From positions 1,426,001-1,490,000 of the forward strand of contig CAVOOW010000006.1 of NCBI GenBank assembly GCA_963697675.1: a stretch of DNA of 64,000 nt, given 5' to 3'. The position numbers were made by a program, and so were the translations under genes. The notes beneath the pieces are model-generated. The model was given only the letters and a program-made list of their open reading frames with translations. It did no database searches and had not been told where the DNA came from. This document shows, piece by piece, positions 36,446 to 46,235 of this stretch (the first letter of the stretch is position 1; every line of letters starts with the position of its first letter). Origin of the DNA: CAVOOW01 sp963697675. Its GTDB lineage: Bacteria > Actinomycetota > Actinomycetes > JACCUZ01.

Positions 36446-36482
36446 AGGGGCGGGGTCGAACCGCCGACCTTCCGATTTTCAG
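36446..36482 (-). other. tRNA-Phe 3' fragment, left end of island (att-like)
   Basis: This 37-bp stretch is identical to 45981-46017 within the tRNA-Phe gene: it covers the anticodon-stem 3' side, variable loop and T arm. Unlike the right-hand copy, here it continues into a proper acceptor end (CCTGGCC-A read on the minus strand, 36441-36448), which pairs with the GGCCAGG at the 5' end of the distant tRNA copy. It has no 5' half. This is the pattern left when an element integrates in the 3' part of a tRNA gene. Confidence 0.85.
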
Positions 36483-36688
36483 CCGACCGCTCGATGTAGT
36501 CGCGTTAAGGCGCTGACCTGCGCTTTTGCGGTGCCGGCCTCGATCATCGGACTAACTTGGGCGCGCATTGGGCGCGAAGTGACCGCGCTGCCCGCTGTTT
36601 GCCGTCGACGACCGGAGCCTGGATACGGTCTGGGTAGGACGAGGGCCGTCCTTAGGGGAGCGCGGCGATCCGGCACTTCGTGCTTCTG

Positions 36689-37951
36689 CTAGTCCCGTCG
36701 GCCCGATCTTTGCGGAACCAGCCGGCTCGGCGGAGACACGAGTGTGTCGGACTCGGGGCTGGCCAACGCTCGCTCGAACCCGGTGAATGCCTCGAAGAGT
36801 CCGACTGCCTCGAAGGCACGGTTGCGGCGGCCTAGGCTCACCTGCCGCACCACGTCAGCCTGGCGCAACCGTTCGACCGCGTCGCTGGTCGCCTGAAATG
36901 TGCGACCGATTTGTGCGGCAGCGGTGGTCACCGAGAACACCGGTAGTGACGGAAGTGCCGTGAGGAGCAGGTCGGTGGCTGAGTTGGCCCGAACTCGGCC
37001 GAGCCTCGCCCGTGATGTGGCTTCCAGATCAACGAGCTCAGCGGCGAACATCCCCGCGTCACGGCAGGCACGACCAGTCGCAGAGAGGAACAGCTCAACC
37101 CACGCCAGTTTTCCGGCGAGGTCGGGGCTCTCGCTGCGCGTCCCGTCGAGCGCCTGCACGTACTGGTCAGCCTGCGTCGCCAGGACGAGGCTGACCGGCG
37201 GCAGGACACGGGTGGCCACACCGCGTCTGCGGAGAACGAGCTGAATAAGGGCTCGCCCCGCCCTGCCGTTGCCGTCTGCGAACGGATGGATGGTCTCGAA
37301 CTGCGAGTGCGCCAGCGCCGCCTGGAGCAACGCGGGGTGTTCGTCACCTGACATATACCGAAGCAGATCTTCCAGCAGGTGTGCTAGCTCTTCCGGTGGT
37401 GGTGGCACGAACGACGCCGAGCATGGGTTCAAGCCGCCGATCCAGTTCTGCTCGGCCCGCACGACACCCGCCCACGCCTCGTCCCTGGTGCCGGTCAGGA
37501 GTGCTTTGTGGATGGTGAGCAGGTCATCGAGTGTCACGGAGGTGGTGGGGTTCGACGCAAGTGCGAGCGACTCGTCGAGCGCACGGATGTTGCCCAGCAC
37601 GGCGCGCGCGGTCGCGTCGGTGACAGGTAGCCCCTCACGCTCCGCGGCTTCGCTGCGGGCCAGTCGTCGAACGTTGAGAACCAGGCCCTCGATGTTCGAG
37701 CTCGCGACGGCTTCGGCGCGAAGCAGGAACCGCGCGAGGGGTTCCAGGTTGGCCAGGCCGGGTTGCTGGCTATTGAGTTGTCGGACCTGTTGTTCAACGT
37801 CGATCAGGTCGGCTGCTACCGACGCTGGCAGCGCAATGTCCGCGCCGGTCAAAGGATCAGGGACGTACGCTCGATAGGAGCACGAGGTGCGCTCCGCGCG
37901 CGTGGAACCGGAGGGGTTGCCCTCCCAGACCCGCTCCACGTAACGTCCCAT
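36689..37951 (-). CDS. fic: Fic-family protein (AMP-transferase type)
   Basis: 420 residues. The Fic core motif 'HPFADGNGRAGRALI' is complete, with the catalytic histidine and the phosphate-binding loop. An N-terminal inhibitory helix motif SSNIEG at about residue 98 marks a class II, self-inhibited Fic protein. The C-terminal part holds a winged-helix-like region ('SVTTAAAQIGRTFQATSDAV', 'ERLRQADVVRQVSLGRRNRA'). Fic proteins transfer AMP or other phosphoryl groups to target proteins and may act as toxins or regulators. It is divergent from the Wadjet operon, separated by a palindrome-rich control region, so it may regulate or accompany that system. Confidence 0.9.
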   Translation of the reverse strand: MGRYVERVWEGNPSGSTRAERTSCSYRAYVPDPLTGADIALPASVAADLIDVEQQVRQLNSQQPGLANLEPLARFLLRAEAVASSNIEGLVLNVRRLARSEAAEREGLPVTDATARAVLGNIRALDESLALASNPTTSVTLDDLLTIHKALLTGTRDEAWAGVVRAEQNWIGGLNPCSASFVPPPPEELAHLLEDLLRYMSGDEHPALLQAALAHSQFETIHPFADGNGRAGRALIQLVLRRRGVATRVLPPVSLVLATQADQYVQALDGTRSESPDLAGKLAWVELFLSATGRACRDAGMFAAELVDLEATSRARLGRVRANSATDLLLTALPSLPVFSVTTAAAQIGRTFQATSDAVERLRQADVVRQVSLGRRNRAFEAVGLFEAFTGFERALASPESDTLVSPPSRLVPQRSGRRD

Positions 37952-37969
37952 GGCGACCTCCTGTATTCA

Positions 37970-38013
37970 AGGTTAGTACATAACCTAGAATAAGATGGGC
38001 TCGGTTCTAGGTT
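37970..38013. promoter_or_regulatory. Two nested inverted repeats between fic and jetAB
   Basis: AGGTTA-GTACA-TAACCT (37970-37986) has perfect 6-bp arms. AACCTAGAA (37982-37990) and TTCTAGGTT (38005-38013) form a second perfect 9-bp pair with a 14-bp spacer. The three arms share the sequence TAGGTT or AACCTA. They overlap the expected promoters of both divergent genes, so an autoregulated operator is likely; the C-terminal winged helix of the Fic protein is one candidate binder. Confidence 0.6.
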
Positions 38014-38080
38014 GGTGCCTGGAGCCGCATTCGCGGCCGGCAAGCGGTCGATGTGTGAGCGGGCCGATATCCTCCGCGTG

Positions 38081-40753
38081 ATGACCGGGGCCCCCTTCGA
38101 CAGGCTGAGGCTGGCTGCGCTGCGCTACGCAGTCAACGACGAGGCCGAGCAGTACGTCGCCGTCATGCGCGTCTTCACAGAAGGCACTGCCGGTCTGCTC
38201 TCGGACCTGTCCGCTCGAGAGGTCGCCGAGCGGCTGAGTGCTGACCTCGGGATCGAGCTCGACGTCGATCTGGTTGATAGCCGCTTGTCCTACCTCGTCC
38301 AGTCGGGCAACTTGGCCCGCAGCCCGCGCGAGACTGAGGCGCGCAGCATCCGCGAATACCTCACGACTCGAGCGCGTTACCAGCTGACTCAGCGTGGTGA
38401 GTTGGTCCACCGGCAGGTCGAGGAGCTGCTCAGCGCCACCGATGAGGTCCGCGAGGTCTCGACCGAGATGCTCGGTGGCATCCTGTCCGGCCTGCGCGCC
38501 TTGGCGGCCTACGACGACACGTCCGTCGCCGAGGTGGACCCGGATGTCGTGGCGGCTCAGGTCGCCACCTTGTTCGCGCAGTTCGAACGACTCGTCACGA
38601 GCACCCGGGCCTTCTATGCCAGCCTCAGTCAGGTGCTTGCGCGCTACGACCTGGGCCGCGAGGACTTTCAGGCTTTCAAGGCCGCCTTGCTCGACTATCT
38701 GCAACGGTTCGTCGACCAGATCGCGCGCACCAGGCCGCAGATCGTCGACCTCATCGAGGCCATCGACCCGGCACCGCTGCTGGCAAGAGCCAACACCGGT
38801 GCTCGTTTGGTGAACCTCGACGGGACGCGGGCCGCCCGTTCCACGGGTCTTGCCGTGCAGGACTGGGCCGGGCTGCGCGCGTGGTTCCTCGGCGCCCCGG
38901 GGCGACGCAGCGACGCGGAGGAGGTCCGGGCGCTGGCTACACGAGCCATGCGGGCCTTGCTCGTGAACCTCCGCCGGCTCTCCAGCAGCACCGATCGGGA
39001 GGTCAGCCGGTACGCGGACCTCTTGCGCCTAGCACGGTGGTTCGACGACAGCGATACGGACCAGGCGGGTGCACTGTGGGCGGCCGCGTTTGGCCTTTAT
39101 CCCTCGCGACATCTCGGCTTTCCCGCGCAGACCGACGGCGAGCCTCTGCCGGCGACCAGCAGCTGGTGGCGAGCCCCGGTGGCCGACGTCCCGGTGATGC
39201 TGCGTGCCAGCGGCGAACGCAAGGCGACCGGCGCGACCGCACGGAGCGAGGACTTCAGCACAGTCAAGGCACAGCGGCTGCGCGAACGCGCCGCCACGGA
39301 GGCAGAACGGGCAGCAGCGTTGCTGGAGCTCAAGAGACATGCCGGGTCTCCGCTTGTTGATGTGCAGTTGAGCGACGCGGCGCGAGTGCACCTGCTCGAG
39401 CTGCAGGCACGGGCGCTGGCCAGTGCGAGTGGACCACTCGCAGGCCGGGTGGTGGCCACGGCAGCTCTGCCCGACGGCACGGTGCTCGAACTGTGGGTGC
39501 GACACGACACCCGGTCACCACGCGAGCCTGTCGAGCCCTGCCGGCTCCCTGCGCCTTCACGACATGACACTCGAGCTCACGTGATCGCGGCGGAGGACCT
39601 GCAGGCGGCCGTCGAACGCCGTACCGCCCTACGGGCGCTGCTGATGCAGCCACTACTGACCAGCGAGACCGCCTCAGACGAGCTGCTCCTCGTGCGGCGT
39701 CACCGAGACCACCTGACCCGCCTCTGTAGCGAGGCCCTCGGGTATCGCCTGGTCGTCGAGCCCAACGCCGCGCGGCTCTACAAAGCCGGGCTCGGCCGTG
39801 ACGCGACTCGACCGCTGCGCAAGCCGGTCAACCGTGGTCGGGGCAGGCGTTTCGAACCGCGTGCCTACGCCGTCCTGTGCCTCACCTTGGCGGCACTGAC
39901 CCGTTGCCCGGGACAGCTGCTGCTCGACGAGCTCGTCGCACAGGTGCGCAGTGCGGTAGCCGACGCCCATCTTGACGTCGACCTCGACAAGGTCGCCGAC
40001 CGCCGTGCCATGGCCGCCGCTCTCGCGGTCCTGATCGAGCTCGGCGTCCTCGTCGAGCGCGAGGGCGACCTAGCGCGCTGGGTCGAGGACGGCGCCACTC
40101 AGAGCCTGCTCGACGTGCGCCGGGATCGCCTCAACCTCCTCGCCGCATCAGGACTGTCCGGGGCGACTGGCCCCCAGGATCTACTCGATGCGGCGGCGCT
40201 ACCGAGCGCAGCCGGCGGTGCTCGCGTCGCCATACGCCGCGCCCTGCTGGAGTCACCGCTCCTCTCTCACACTGATCTGACGGACGACCAGGCCGAGTGG
40301 TGGCGCCGCAACCGCAACCGCGAGACAGAGTGGTTCCGCGAACATGTCGGGCTCGACCTCGAGCTGCGCGCCGAGGGCGCGATGGCCATCGACCCCGATG
40401 AGTCACTTACGGACTTGATCTTCCCGGGCACGGGGTCCGCGCGCCATGCGGCACTGCTTGTCCTCGAGCAGCTCGTCGGCCTCGTGCGGGAAGATGCCCG
40501 GTCCGCGGAGCTCCCCGCCCGGGTGTGGCGCCTTGTTCCGGACGGCGCATTCGAACAAGCCGTCAGGTCGGTGGCAGGCGAGCACGCCCGGGGCTTGCGT
40601 AAGGCTTACGCCGATCTCGAGGTCCTCGGTGAGGACGTGCTTGACCTGCTGACGGAGTCGGGGCTGCTGCGCCGTACGTCTGAAGGTCTGCTTGTGCATG
40701 CCGCTGCTGCGCGCTACGCACCGCAAACCGCTTATGCGGAAAGACTTTTCTGA
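38081..40753 (+). CDS. jetAB: JetA-JetB fusion of a type II Wadjet system (DUF2397-DUF2398)
   Basis: 890 residues from the ATG at 38081 ('MTGAPFDRLRLAALRYAVND'); upstream TTG/ATG codons are possible but lack a ribosome site. Residues 1 to about 495 match the DUF2397 (TIGR02677, JetA, kleisin-like) layout: 'AEQYVAVMRVFTEG', winged-helix-like segments and 'SRYADLLRLARWFD'. Residues about 510-890 match DUF2398 (TIGR02678, JetB): 'VERRTALRALLMQPLLTSET', 'LVVEPNAARLYKAGLG', 'YAVLCLTLAALTRCPGQLLL', 'LLESPLLSHTDLTDDQAEWW'. These are normally two genes. They form the kleisin/KITE part of the SMC complex. The stop overlaps the jetC start (TGATG). Confidence 0.85.
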   Translation: MTGAPFDRLRLAALRYAVNDEAEQYVAVMRVFTEGTAGLLSDLSAREVAERLSADLGIELDVDLVDSRLSYLVQSGNLARSPRETEARSIREYLTTRARYQLTQRGELVHRQVEELLSATDEVREVSTEMLGGILSGLRALAAYDDTSVAEVDPDVVAAQVATLFAQFERLVTSTRAFYASLSQVLARYDLGREDFQAFKAALLDYLQRFVDQIARTRPQIVDLIEAIDPAPLLARANTGARLVNLDGTRAARSTGLAVQDWAGLRAWFLGAPGRRSDAEEVRALATRAMRALLVNLRRLSSSTDREVSRYADLLRLARWFDDSDTDQAGALWAAAFGLYPSRHLGFPAQTDGEPLPATSSWWRAPVADVPVMLRASGERKATGATARSEDFSTVKAQRLRERAATEAERAAALLELKRHAGSPLVDVQLSDAARVHLLELQARALASASGPLAGRVVATAALPDGTVLELWVRHDTRSPREPVEPCRLPAPSRHDTRAHVIAAEDLQAAVERRTALRALLMQPLLTSETASDELLLVRRHRDHLTRLCSEALGYRLVVEPNAARLYKAGLGRDATRPLRKPVNRGRGRRFEPRAYAVLCLTLAALTRCPGQLLLDELVAQVRSAVADAHLDVDLDKVADRRAMAAALAVLIELGVLVEREGDLARWVEDGATQSLLDVRRDRLNLLAASGLSGATGPQDLLDAAALPSAAGGARVAIRRALLESPLLSHTDLTDDQAEWWRRNRNRETEWFREHVGLDLELRAEGAMAIDPDESLTDLIFPGTGSARHAALLVLEQLVGLVREDARSAELPARVWRLVPDGAFEQAVRSVAGEHARGLRKAYADLEVLGEDVLDLLTESGLLRRTSEGLLVHAAAARYAPQTAYAERLF

Positions 40754-43700
40754 TGGCACGCAACCCGCACCGGTTTCGGCTGGACCGTGCCGGCATATTT
40801 AACGTCTGGCAGTATGACCAGCAGCTGTTCGAGTTCTGCGATGGTCGGCTGCTGCTGCGCGGCACCAACGGCGCAGGCAAGAGCAAGACGATGGAAATGT
40901 TGTTGCCCTTCGTCCTGGACGGCGACAAGGCACGGATGACCGCGACCGGCCGCCAGGGCAGCCAGCTGTTGTGGCTGATGAGCGACGGCTCGACCCCGGG
41001 CGGGTCGCGCACCGGCTACCTCTGGGTTGAATTCTCGCGCGTTGATCCTGAGGGCCAGCGGTACGTGGTGACGTGCGGCATCGGCATCCGTCATTCGGCC
41101 AGCGCGAAGCAGGTGACGACCTGGCAGTTCACGGTCCCCGCCGCGGTGCCGTCCCTGTCCGAACCAGACGGCACGCCATTGTCCGCCCCGCGCTGCCGGG
41201 AGATGGTGGAATCGTTGGCCGGACGCAACTTCGAGTCGCCGCGTGAATACAAGCAGCATGTCGGGCGACTGCTATTCGGGCTGCAGCCGCAGGCGTACGA
41301 CGACCTGCTCCGGCTTCTCTACTGGTTGCGACAACCGCAGGTCGGTGAGGACATCGACCCCGCCCGGCTGGTCACGATGCTCGACGAGTCGCTGCCTGCC
41401 CTTGACGAGGACGGCAGTGCGCCAGGTCGGCGAGGCTCTCGATGACCTGGCGGAGCACGGCGAACGCCTGGACCGGCTGCGGGCCGCGGCGCACGCGGTC
41501 TCCGAGTCAGCAGATGTCTACGCGCGGTACGCCGCCACGTTGCTGCGTGAGCGCGCATCAGCGGCACTCGGTGCCGAGCGTGAGCGGGCAACGCGGGCCC
41601 GTGCCGTGTCTCAGGAGGAGACCGCGGTCACCCGCGCGGCCGCGGACCTCGCCGAGGCGCATGCCACCGAAACCCGGTCCCGCGAAGCGGTTTCCCAGGC
41701 CGAGAGCAGGGTGCACGCGTTGGAAGCTGGGCCGCTGGCGCGCAACCAGCAGGTACTGAGGGAGAAGCAGCGACGGGCCGAGGAGCTCGCCGTAGCTGCA
41801 CGGGTCGCGGCGGGGTCCGCGCAGCGCGCGGCCAGCCGGGCCGAGGACTCGACCGACCGAGTCGCCGGGGCGCCCGCGAGCTCTCCATGCTCGGGGCGCA
41901 GCTGGCAGCGGGCACCGTGGAGGCGGCGACGGCGCTCCGTGCCTGCGCGCTCAAGAGCACGCTGCCGACCGCGATCGAGGGTGTGCCGCAGGCGGTCGCC
42001 TTGGCGGAAGAGGTTTCCACCGCCCGGCAATCTGTCAGCGCAGCCCGCGCCGCCGTGACGGTGGTGCGCGAGGCGACCACCCTTGTTGAGCAAGCCACCG
42101 CGCGCCGCTATGCCGCCGCCCAACGCGCAGCCGAGGCCGAGGCACGGGAAGAGCACGCGGCTGGGCGGCTCGCCGACACCGAAGGCGAGGCTGCAGGACC
42201 ATTCCACGACGTGGAGCGCGGCCGCCGTCGAATGGGCAGCGCAACGACCTGACCTGGCCATCGCTGTCCCGAGGCCCGAACCGGCAGCCCTGGAAGAGCT
42301 TCCCTACGCGGTCCGCGCCGCTGTGGCTCCGTTGGTGAAGCAGCTCGGCGACGAGCAGGCTCAGGCAGCTGCGCGGCGCAGTGCCGCGGCAACGTTGACC
42401 CAGACGTTGCAGGACCACCGCGCGCACCTCCTGGCCGAGCGCGACCCGGCCCCACCCACGCCACCATTGCCCCGGCCGAGCCGAGACCCGTTGCAAGGCC
42501 TGCCATTCTGGCGGCTCATCGATGTCGTCCCCGGGGTCGACGCGGCTCTCCTCGAGGCCGCCCTGCAGTCCGCCGGGTTGCTCGACGCGCAAGTCCTTGC
42601 AGACGGTTCCCTCCTCGGGCCAACGGCGCTGGACACGGTGCTGACTCCGCTGAACGCGCTGACTGGGACGACGTTGCGCGACGCGTTCGTCGCTGACGTG
42701 CCGGCTGGCAGCGCCGTTCATAGCGACACTGTTGAGCGGCTGCTCGACTCGGTCCTGCTGGTGGAGACCGTGGTCGATGCCGAGGGACCGCCGGCTATCG
42801 GCCGGGACGGTTCGTGGCGTCTCGGTCCGGCGCTGGGCCGCGCGGAGAAGCCCGTCGCGCAGTACATCGGAAGTGCGGCCCGCGAAGCCGAACGGGCCCG
42901 GCGGCTGGCGGAGGTTGAGGATCAGCTGCGGGCCTCGCAGCAGGAGATGCGGCGCGCCGCGGCTGCAGAGCAGCTCGCCGCCGACCGGAAAGCAAGCCTG
43001 CAGGACTGGACCGACCGGGTCCCGTCATGGGAGCTGCTGCGCGGGGCCTGGATCCGCATCGAGGAGCGAACAGCCGAACGCGATCGGGCGCAGGCCGAGG
43101 CCGGTCGGCAGATCCGAGCCCTCGGCATCGCAACCGAGGAGCACGCCCAGTGCGTCACGACCCAGCGTCGACTATGCGCGCAGCACGACCTGCCCGCGGA
43201 CCGGCCAGCGTTGGATGCGCGGGGATCTGAGCTCGGGCGGCTGGACCAGCAGCTGCAGTCGCTCGGCGAGCAAGGCGAGCGCCTGCTTGTCGCCGCGCGG
43301 CGACTGGAGGAGGACAGCGAGGCTGCCGATCGCGACCAGACCGAGGCCCAGCTCGCGGCTGATGAAGCGTCCACCGCGCAGCTCGCCAGCCACGCAGCGG
43401 CGGACGAGTCACAGGCGCTGCTGGAGACCCTCGGCATCGAGGTCCAGCGCATGCAGGCCGAGCTCGACGACGCCCGCCGGATCGCTCTGGTCGGCCGCGA
43501 GGCGCGCGACGCGGCAAGCACCCGCGTCCTTGAGCTCACCGGCACGGCGGGGGAGCACCGGGCACGCTTCGAGGCAGCGCGCACACGGCTCGCGGACGCC
43601 CTGCCGGCCGTCGTTGCACGGTTCGCCGCGGCAGCCGCTCTGCGCCAGGTGCCGGGTCTGGTCGATGCCGCCCTGGGCCGATCGCTGCAGGAGTCCGAGG

Positions 43701-44743
43701 CGCTGGGACTGGACGGCATGGACGTCGTACCCGCCCCTCGATCCGCGCTGCAGGTGCTGGCCCACTGGGCGGACATGCAGGTCGACCGACCGGCCGACGC
43801 CAATGCAGTCCATGCCGAGATGCGGTCGCTTGCCGTAGGCCCGGCGGCGGACGCGGAGCCGCGCGTCGTTGCTGTCGGTGAGGCACTGTCGGTGCTGGGG
43901 CGCGACAGCGCCGGAGTCGAGCGGCCGCTCGCCGACCTAGCCGCGCGCATGGCAGATGAGGTTGTGCGAGAACAGGAGCTGCTGACCGAGCGAGAGCGCA
44001 TGCTCTTCGAGGAGCATCTGCTTGGCGAGCTTGGCGATGCATTGCGATCCCGACGTCACGAAGCCGCCGACCTGGTGAAGGGCATGAACGAGCTGCTCGC
44101 CGACGTTCGAACGTCGCAGGGGATCCGGGTGCGCCTCGACTGGGCGCTGCGCGACGACGCCGGACCCGACGTGAAGGATGCCGTGGCGCTGCTCGGGCGG
44201 GCCCGCGGCTCGCTCACACCCGACGAGTCCGCCCGCTTGCGCGACGCGCTGGGCGCTCTCATCGAGGCACAGCGCGCCGCGGAACCCGAACGTGGCTACG
44301 CCGACCACCTGGCACGAGCACTGGACTATCGACGCTGGTCCGCCTTCGCCGTCCGGTTGCACCGGCCCGGCACCGACACCTGGAGCACCTTGACGCGCCG
44401 AACGCCGCTATCCCAGGGCGAGCAGAAGGTGGTCTGCTACCTGCCGTTGTTTGCCGCGGCTGCTGCGCACTTCACGTCGGTGGCCGGAGCTGCACCTGAT
44501 GCACCAAGGCTGATCCTGCTCGATGACGCGTTCCCGAAGATCGACGTACGCACGCATCCGCTGCTGTTCGGACTGCTCGTCGACCTGGACCTCGACTTCG
44601 TGCTGACGAGCGAGCGGCTGTGGGGCGACCACGCAACAGTCCCGTCTCTGGCGGTGTACGAGGCGTTGCGTGCACCGGGCGAACCGGGCATCGCGCAGTA
44701 TCGCTACACCTGGGATGGGCACACGTTGGTCGGCGAGGGATGA
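40753..44743 (+). CDS. jetC: JetC, SMC/MukB-like ATPase of Wadjet type II (three frame breaks)
   Basis: The TIGR02680-type SMC protein. It begins with an ABC head half ('RFRLDRAGIFNVWQYDQQ', Walker A 'LRGTNGAGKSKTMEMLLP'), then a long Ala/Glu/Arg-rich coiled coil, a hinge-like central part and a second coil. The second head half has 'LSQGEQKVVCYLPLFAAAAA' and Walker B 'PRLILLDDAFPKID'. The frame breaks at about 41413 (one extra base), 41868 (one missing, in a GGGG run) and 42187 (one extra). Corrected, it is about 1329 residues, the normal size. In Wadjet the ATPase drives loop extrusion on small circular DNA that JetD then cuts. Confidence 0.87.
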
Positions 44744-45865
44744 CGCTGCCACGGTGGCTGGCCGACCCCCTGCTGGAGACGGTCTGGCGACGGCTGCGGG
44801 CGCCGTTGGAGCGTGGTGCACGGACAACCCGGCTCGTCGGTCTGGACCAGCCGACCCGTCATGCCCTGTCAGGGGTCTTGGGTCAGCCAGTGACGGGCGA
44901 CGTGACCCTCGACCTGGCCGAACTCGATGCCATGCTTGCGGATCGTGCGCGGGTCTCGCTGGTGGACGTCGTCGAGGCAGCGACAGGCCCTCTTCGCGAT
45001 CGGACTGCAGAGCGCGAGGCGAGGCTGGCGCCGATCGAGCTCCTCGCCGGCGTCGATGCCGCCTGGGCTGAGCGGGTGCGTAACAGCGGTCTCCTCACGC
45101 GGATGACCGACCCCGTGGGGCTGGTGCAGCAAGCCATCTCGGTCCGTGAGCAGCTGGGTAGCGGGACGCGACTGCGGACCGAGCTCGCCGCAGCGGTCAC
45201 CGGCGACGCTCATGCGCTGGACGACGGAAAGCCGTTGACGGGCCTGGTATTGCGTGCCTTGGTGGCTGTTGTTCCGGACTCGGCTGCGGGTCGACGCGCA
45301 GTGTGGGATGGCGTCGGTGTGCTGGCTGACACAGTCTCCACGTCGGTGCTCACCTTGGGACTGCGACCTCTGGCTGACGGTGCCCAGGGAGCGCGCGCTG
45401 CGAGCGGCTGCCGATGTCGGTGATCCGATGCCCATCACGCCATGGTTCCTGCGCAAGATGGTGCCCGCTGTCGGTGCTCGGGCAGTGCTCGTCGTCGAAA
45501 ACCCTTCTGTTCTCGAGGCATTCGCCGTCCGGCATGGTGGGCGGTTCTCGATTGTGTGCACGTCAGGCTGGCCATCGCTTGTTGCTGTTGACCTCTTGCA
45601 GCGGTTGGATGCGCCATTGAGTTACCACGGCGATTTCGACTGGCGTGGAATTGAGATTTGCGGCTGGCTGCAGCAGCGCGCCGGCGTTGTGCCGTGGCGC
45701 ATGACCGAGCAGGACTATCGGGCCGCGCCAGGCGGCGGCCCCTTGGAGGGCCGGCCCGCGGCGACGTCATGGGAGCCGTCGTTGGCCGATGCGATGGCTG
45801 AACGCGGCATCGCTGTGCACGAGGAGCAGGTGATCGCGTCGTTGCTCGAGAGTTGGACTGGATGA
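44740..45865 (+). CDS. jetD: JetD, TOPRIM nuclease of Wadjet type II (one frame break)
   Basis: It starts with an ATGA overlap on the jetC stop. The N-terminal DUF3323 part runs to 'VLTLGLRPLADGAQGAR'. After one extra base near 45395 the DUF2399 part continues: 'LRAAADVGDPMPITPWFL', 'RAVLVVENPSVLEAFA' and 'YHGDFDWRGIEICGWLQ'. The E in 'VVENPS' and the D-x-D in 'HGDFDWRG' are the TOPRIM metal residues shared with topoisomerase VI A. Corrected length is about 374 residues. JetD cleaves plasmid DNA extruded by JetC. With jetAB and jetC it completes the type II set. Confidence 0.87.
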
Positions 45866-45976
45866 GGCGTGGCCATCCGTGTGATCCCTCCGTTGCGGGC
45901 GGCAGCGCCTCAGCCCTGAGACGCTTTGGCATAGCCGCCGGCGCTTTGGACAATCGGTATAAAACTGCGCCGGGCC

Positions 45977-46049
45977 TTTGAGGGGCGGGGTCGAACCGCC
46001 GACCTTCCGATTTTCAGTCGGACGCTCGTACCAACTGAGCTACCTGGCC
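45977..46049 (-). tRNA. tRNA-Phe (GAA) with abnormal acceptor stem
   Basis: The minus strand reads GGCCAGG, D arm, anticodon loop CTGAAAA (anticodon GAA), variable loop AGGTC and T arm with TTCGACC. The 3' strand of the acceptor stem should be CCTGGCC but reads CCTCAAAGGCC, as if CAAA had been inserted, so only three of seven pairs form normally. It is the right-hand end of the island. The correct acceptor end lies at 36441-36448. Confidence 0.8.
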
Positions 46050-46078
46050 GGACGACCGGCGACAAGCCGGTCAAGAGC

Positions 46079-46152
46079 GGTCCTGACGGGATTTGAACCC
46101 GCGACCTCCACCTTGACAGGGTGGCGAGCACTCCACGCTGCTCCACAGGACC
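46079..46152 (-). tRNA. tRNA-Asp (GTC)
   Basis: 74 nt. Acceptor GGTCCTG pairs with CAGGACC; anticodon loop CTGTCAA gives anticodon GTC; T arm GCGGGTTCAAATCCCGT. No CCA is encoded. It lies between tRNA-Glu and tRNA-Phe, a common actinomycete cluster. Confidence 0.97.
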
Positions 46153-46162
46153 AAGCTGATCG

Positions 46163-46235
46163 TGCCCCCAACGGGATTCGAACCCGTGTTACCGCCTTGA
46201 AAGGGCAGCGTCCTGGGCCTCTAGACGATGAGGGC
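46163..46235 (-). tRNA. tRNA-Glu (TTC)
   Basis: 73 nt. The minus strand starts GCCCTCATCGTCTAG and has anticodon loop CTTTCAA (TTC) and T arm ACGGGTTCGAATCCCGT. The last acceptor base-pairs are GCCC...GGGG(C). First of the three tRNA genes in transcription order. Confidence 0.95.

Larger units (their letters stand above)
36446..46017. mobile_element. Defence island at tRNA-Phe (Fic plus Wadjet type II)
   Basis: The segment is bounded by a 37-bp direct repeat of tRNA-Phe sequence and contains only a Fic gene and the divergent jetAB-jetC-jetD operon. No integrase, transposase or replication gene is visible. The 195 bp between the left repeat and the Fic gene carries no recognisable coding sequence. 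The island therefore looks like a stabilised remnant or a passively mobilised cassette. Confidence 0.75.

Noticed and set aside
36494..36688. Integrase remnant next to the left tRNA-Phe repeat
   Set aside because: No tyrosine- or serine-recombinase motif can be read in any frame; the stretch is only 195 bp and looks non-coding.
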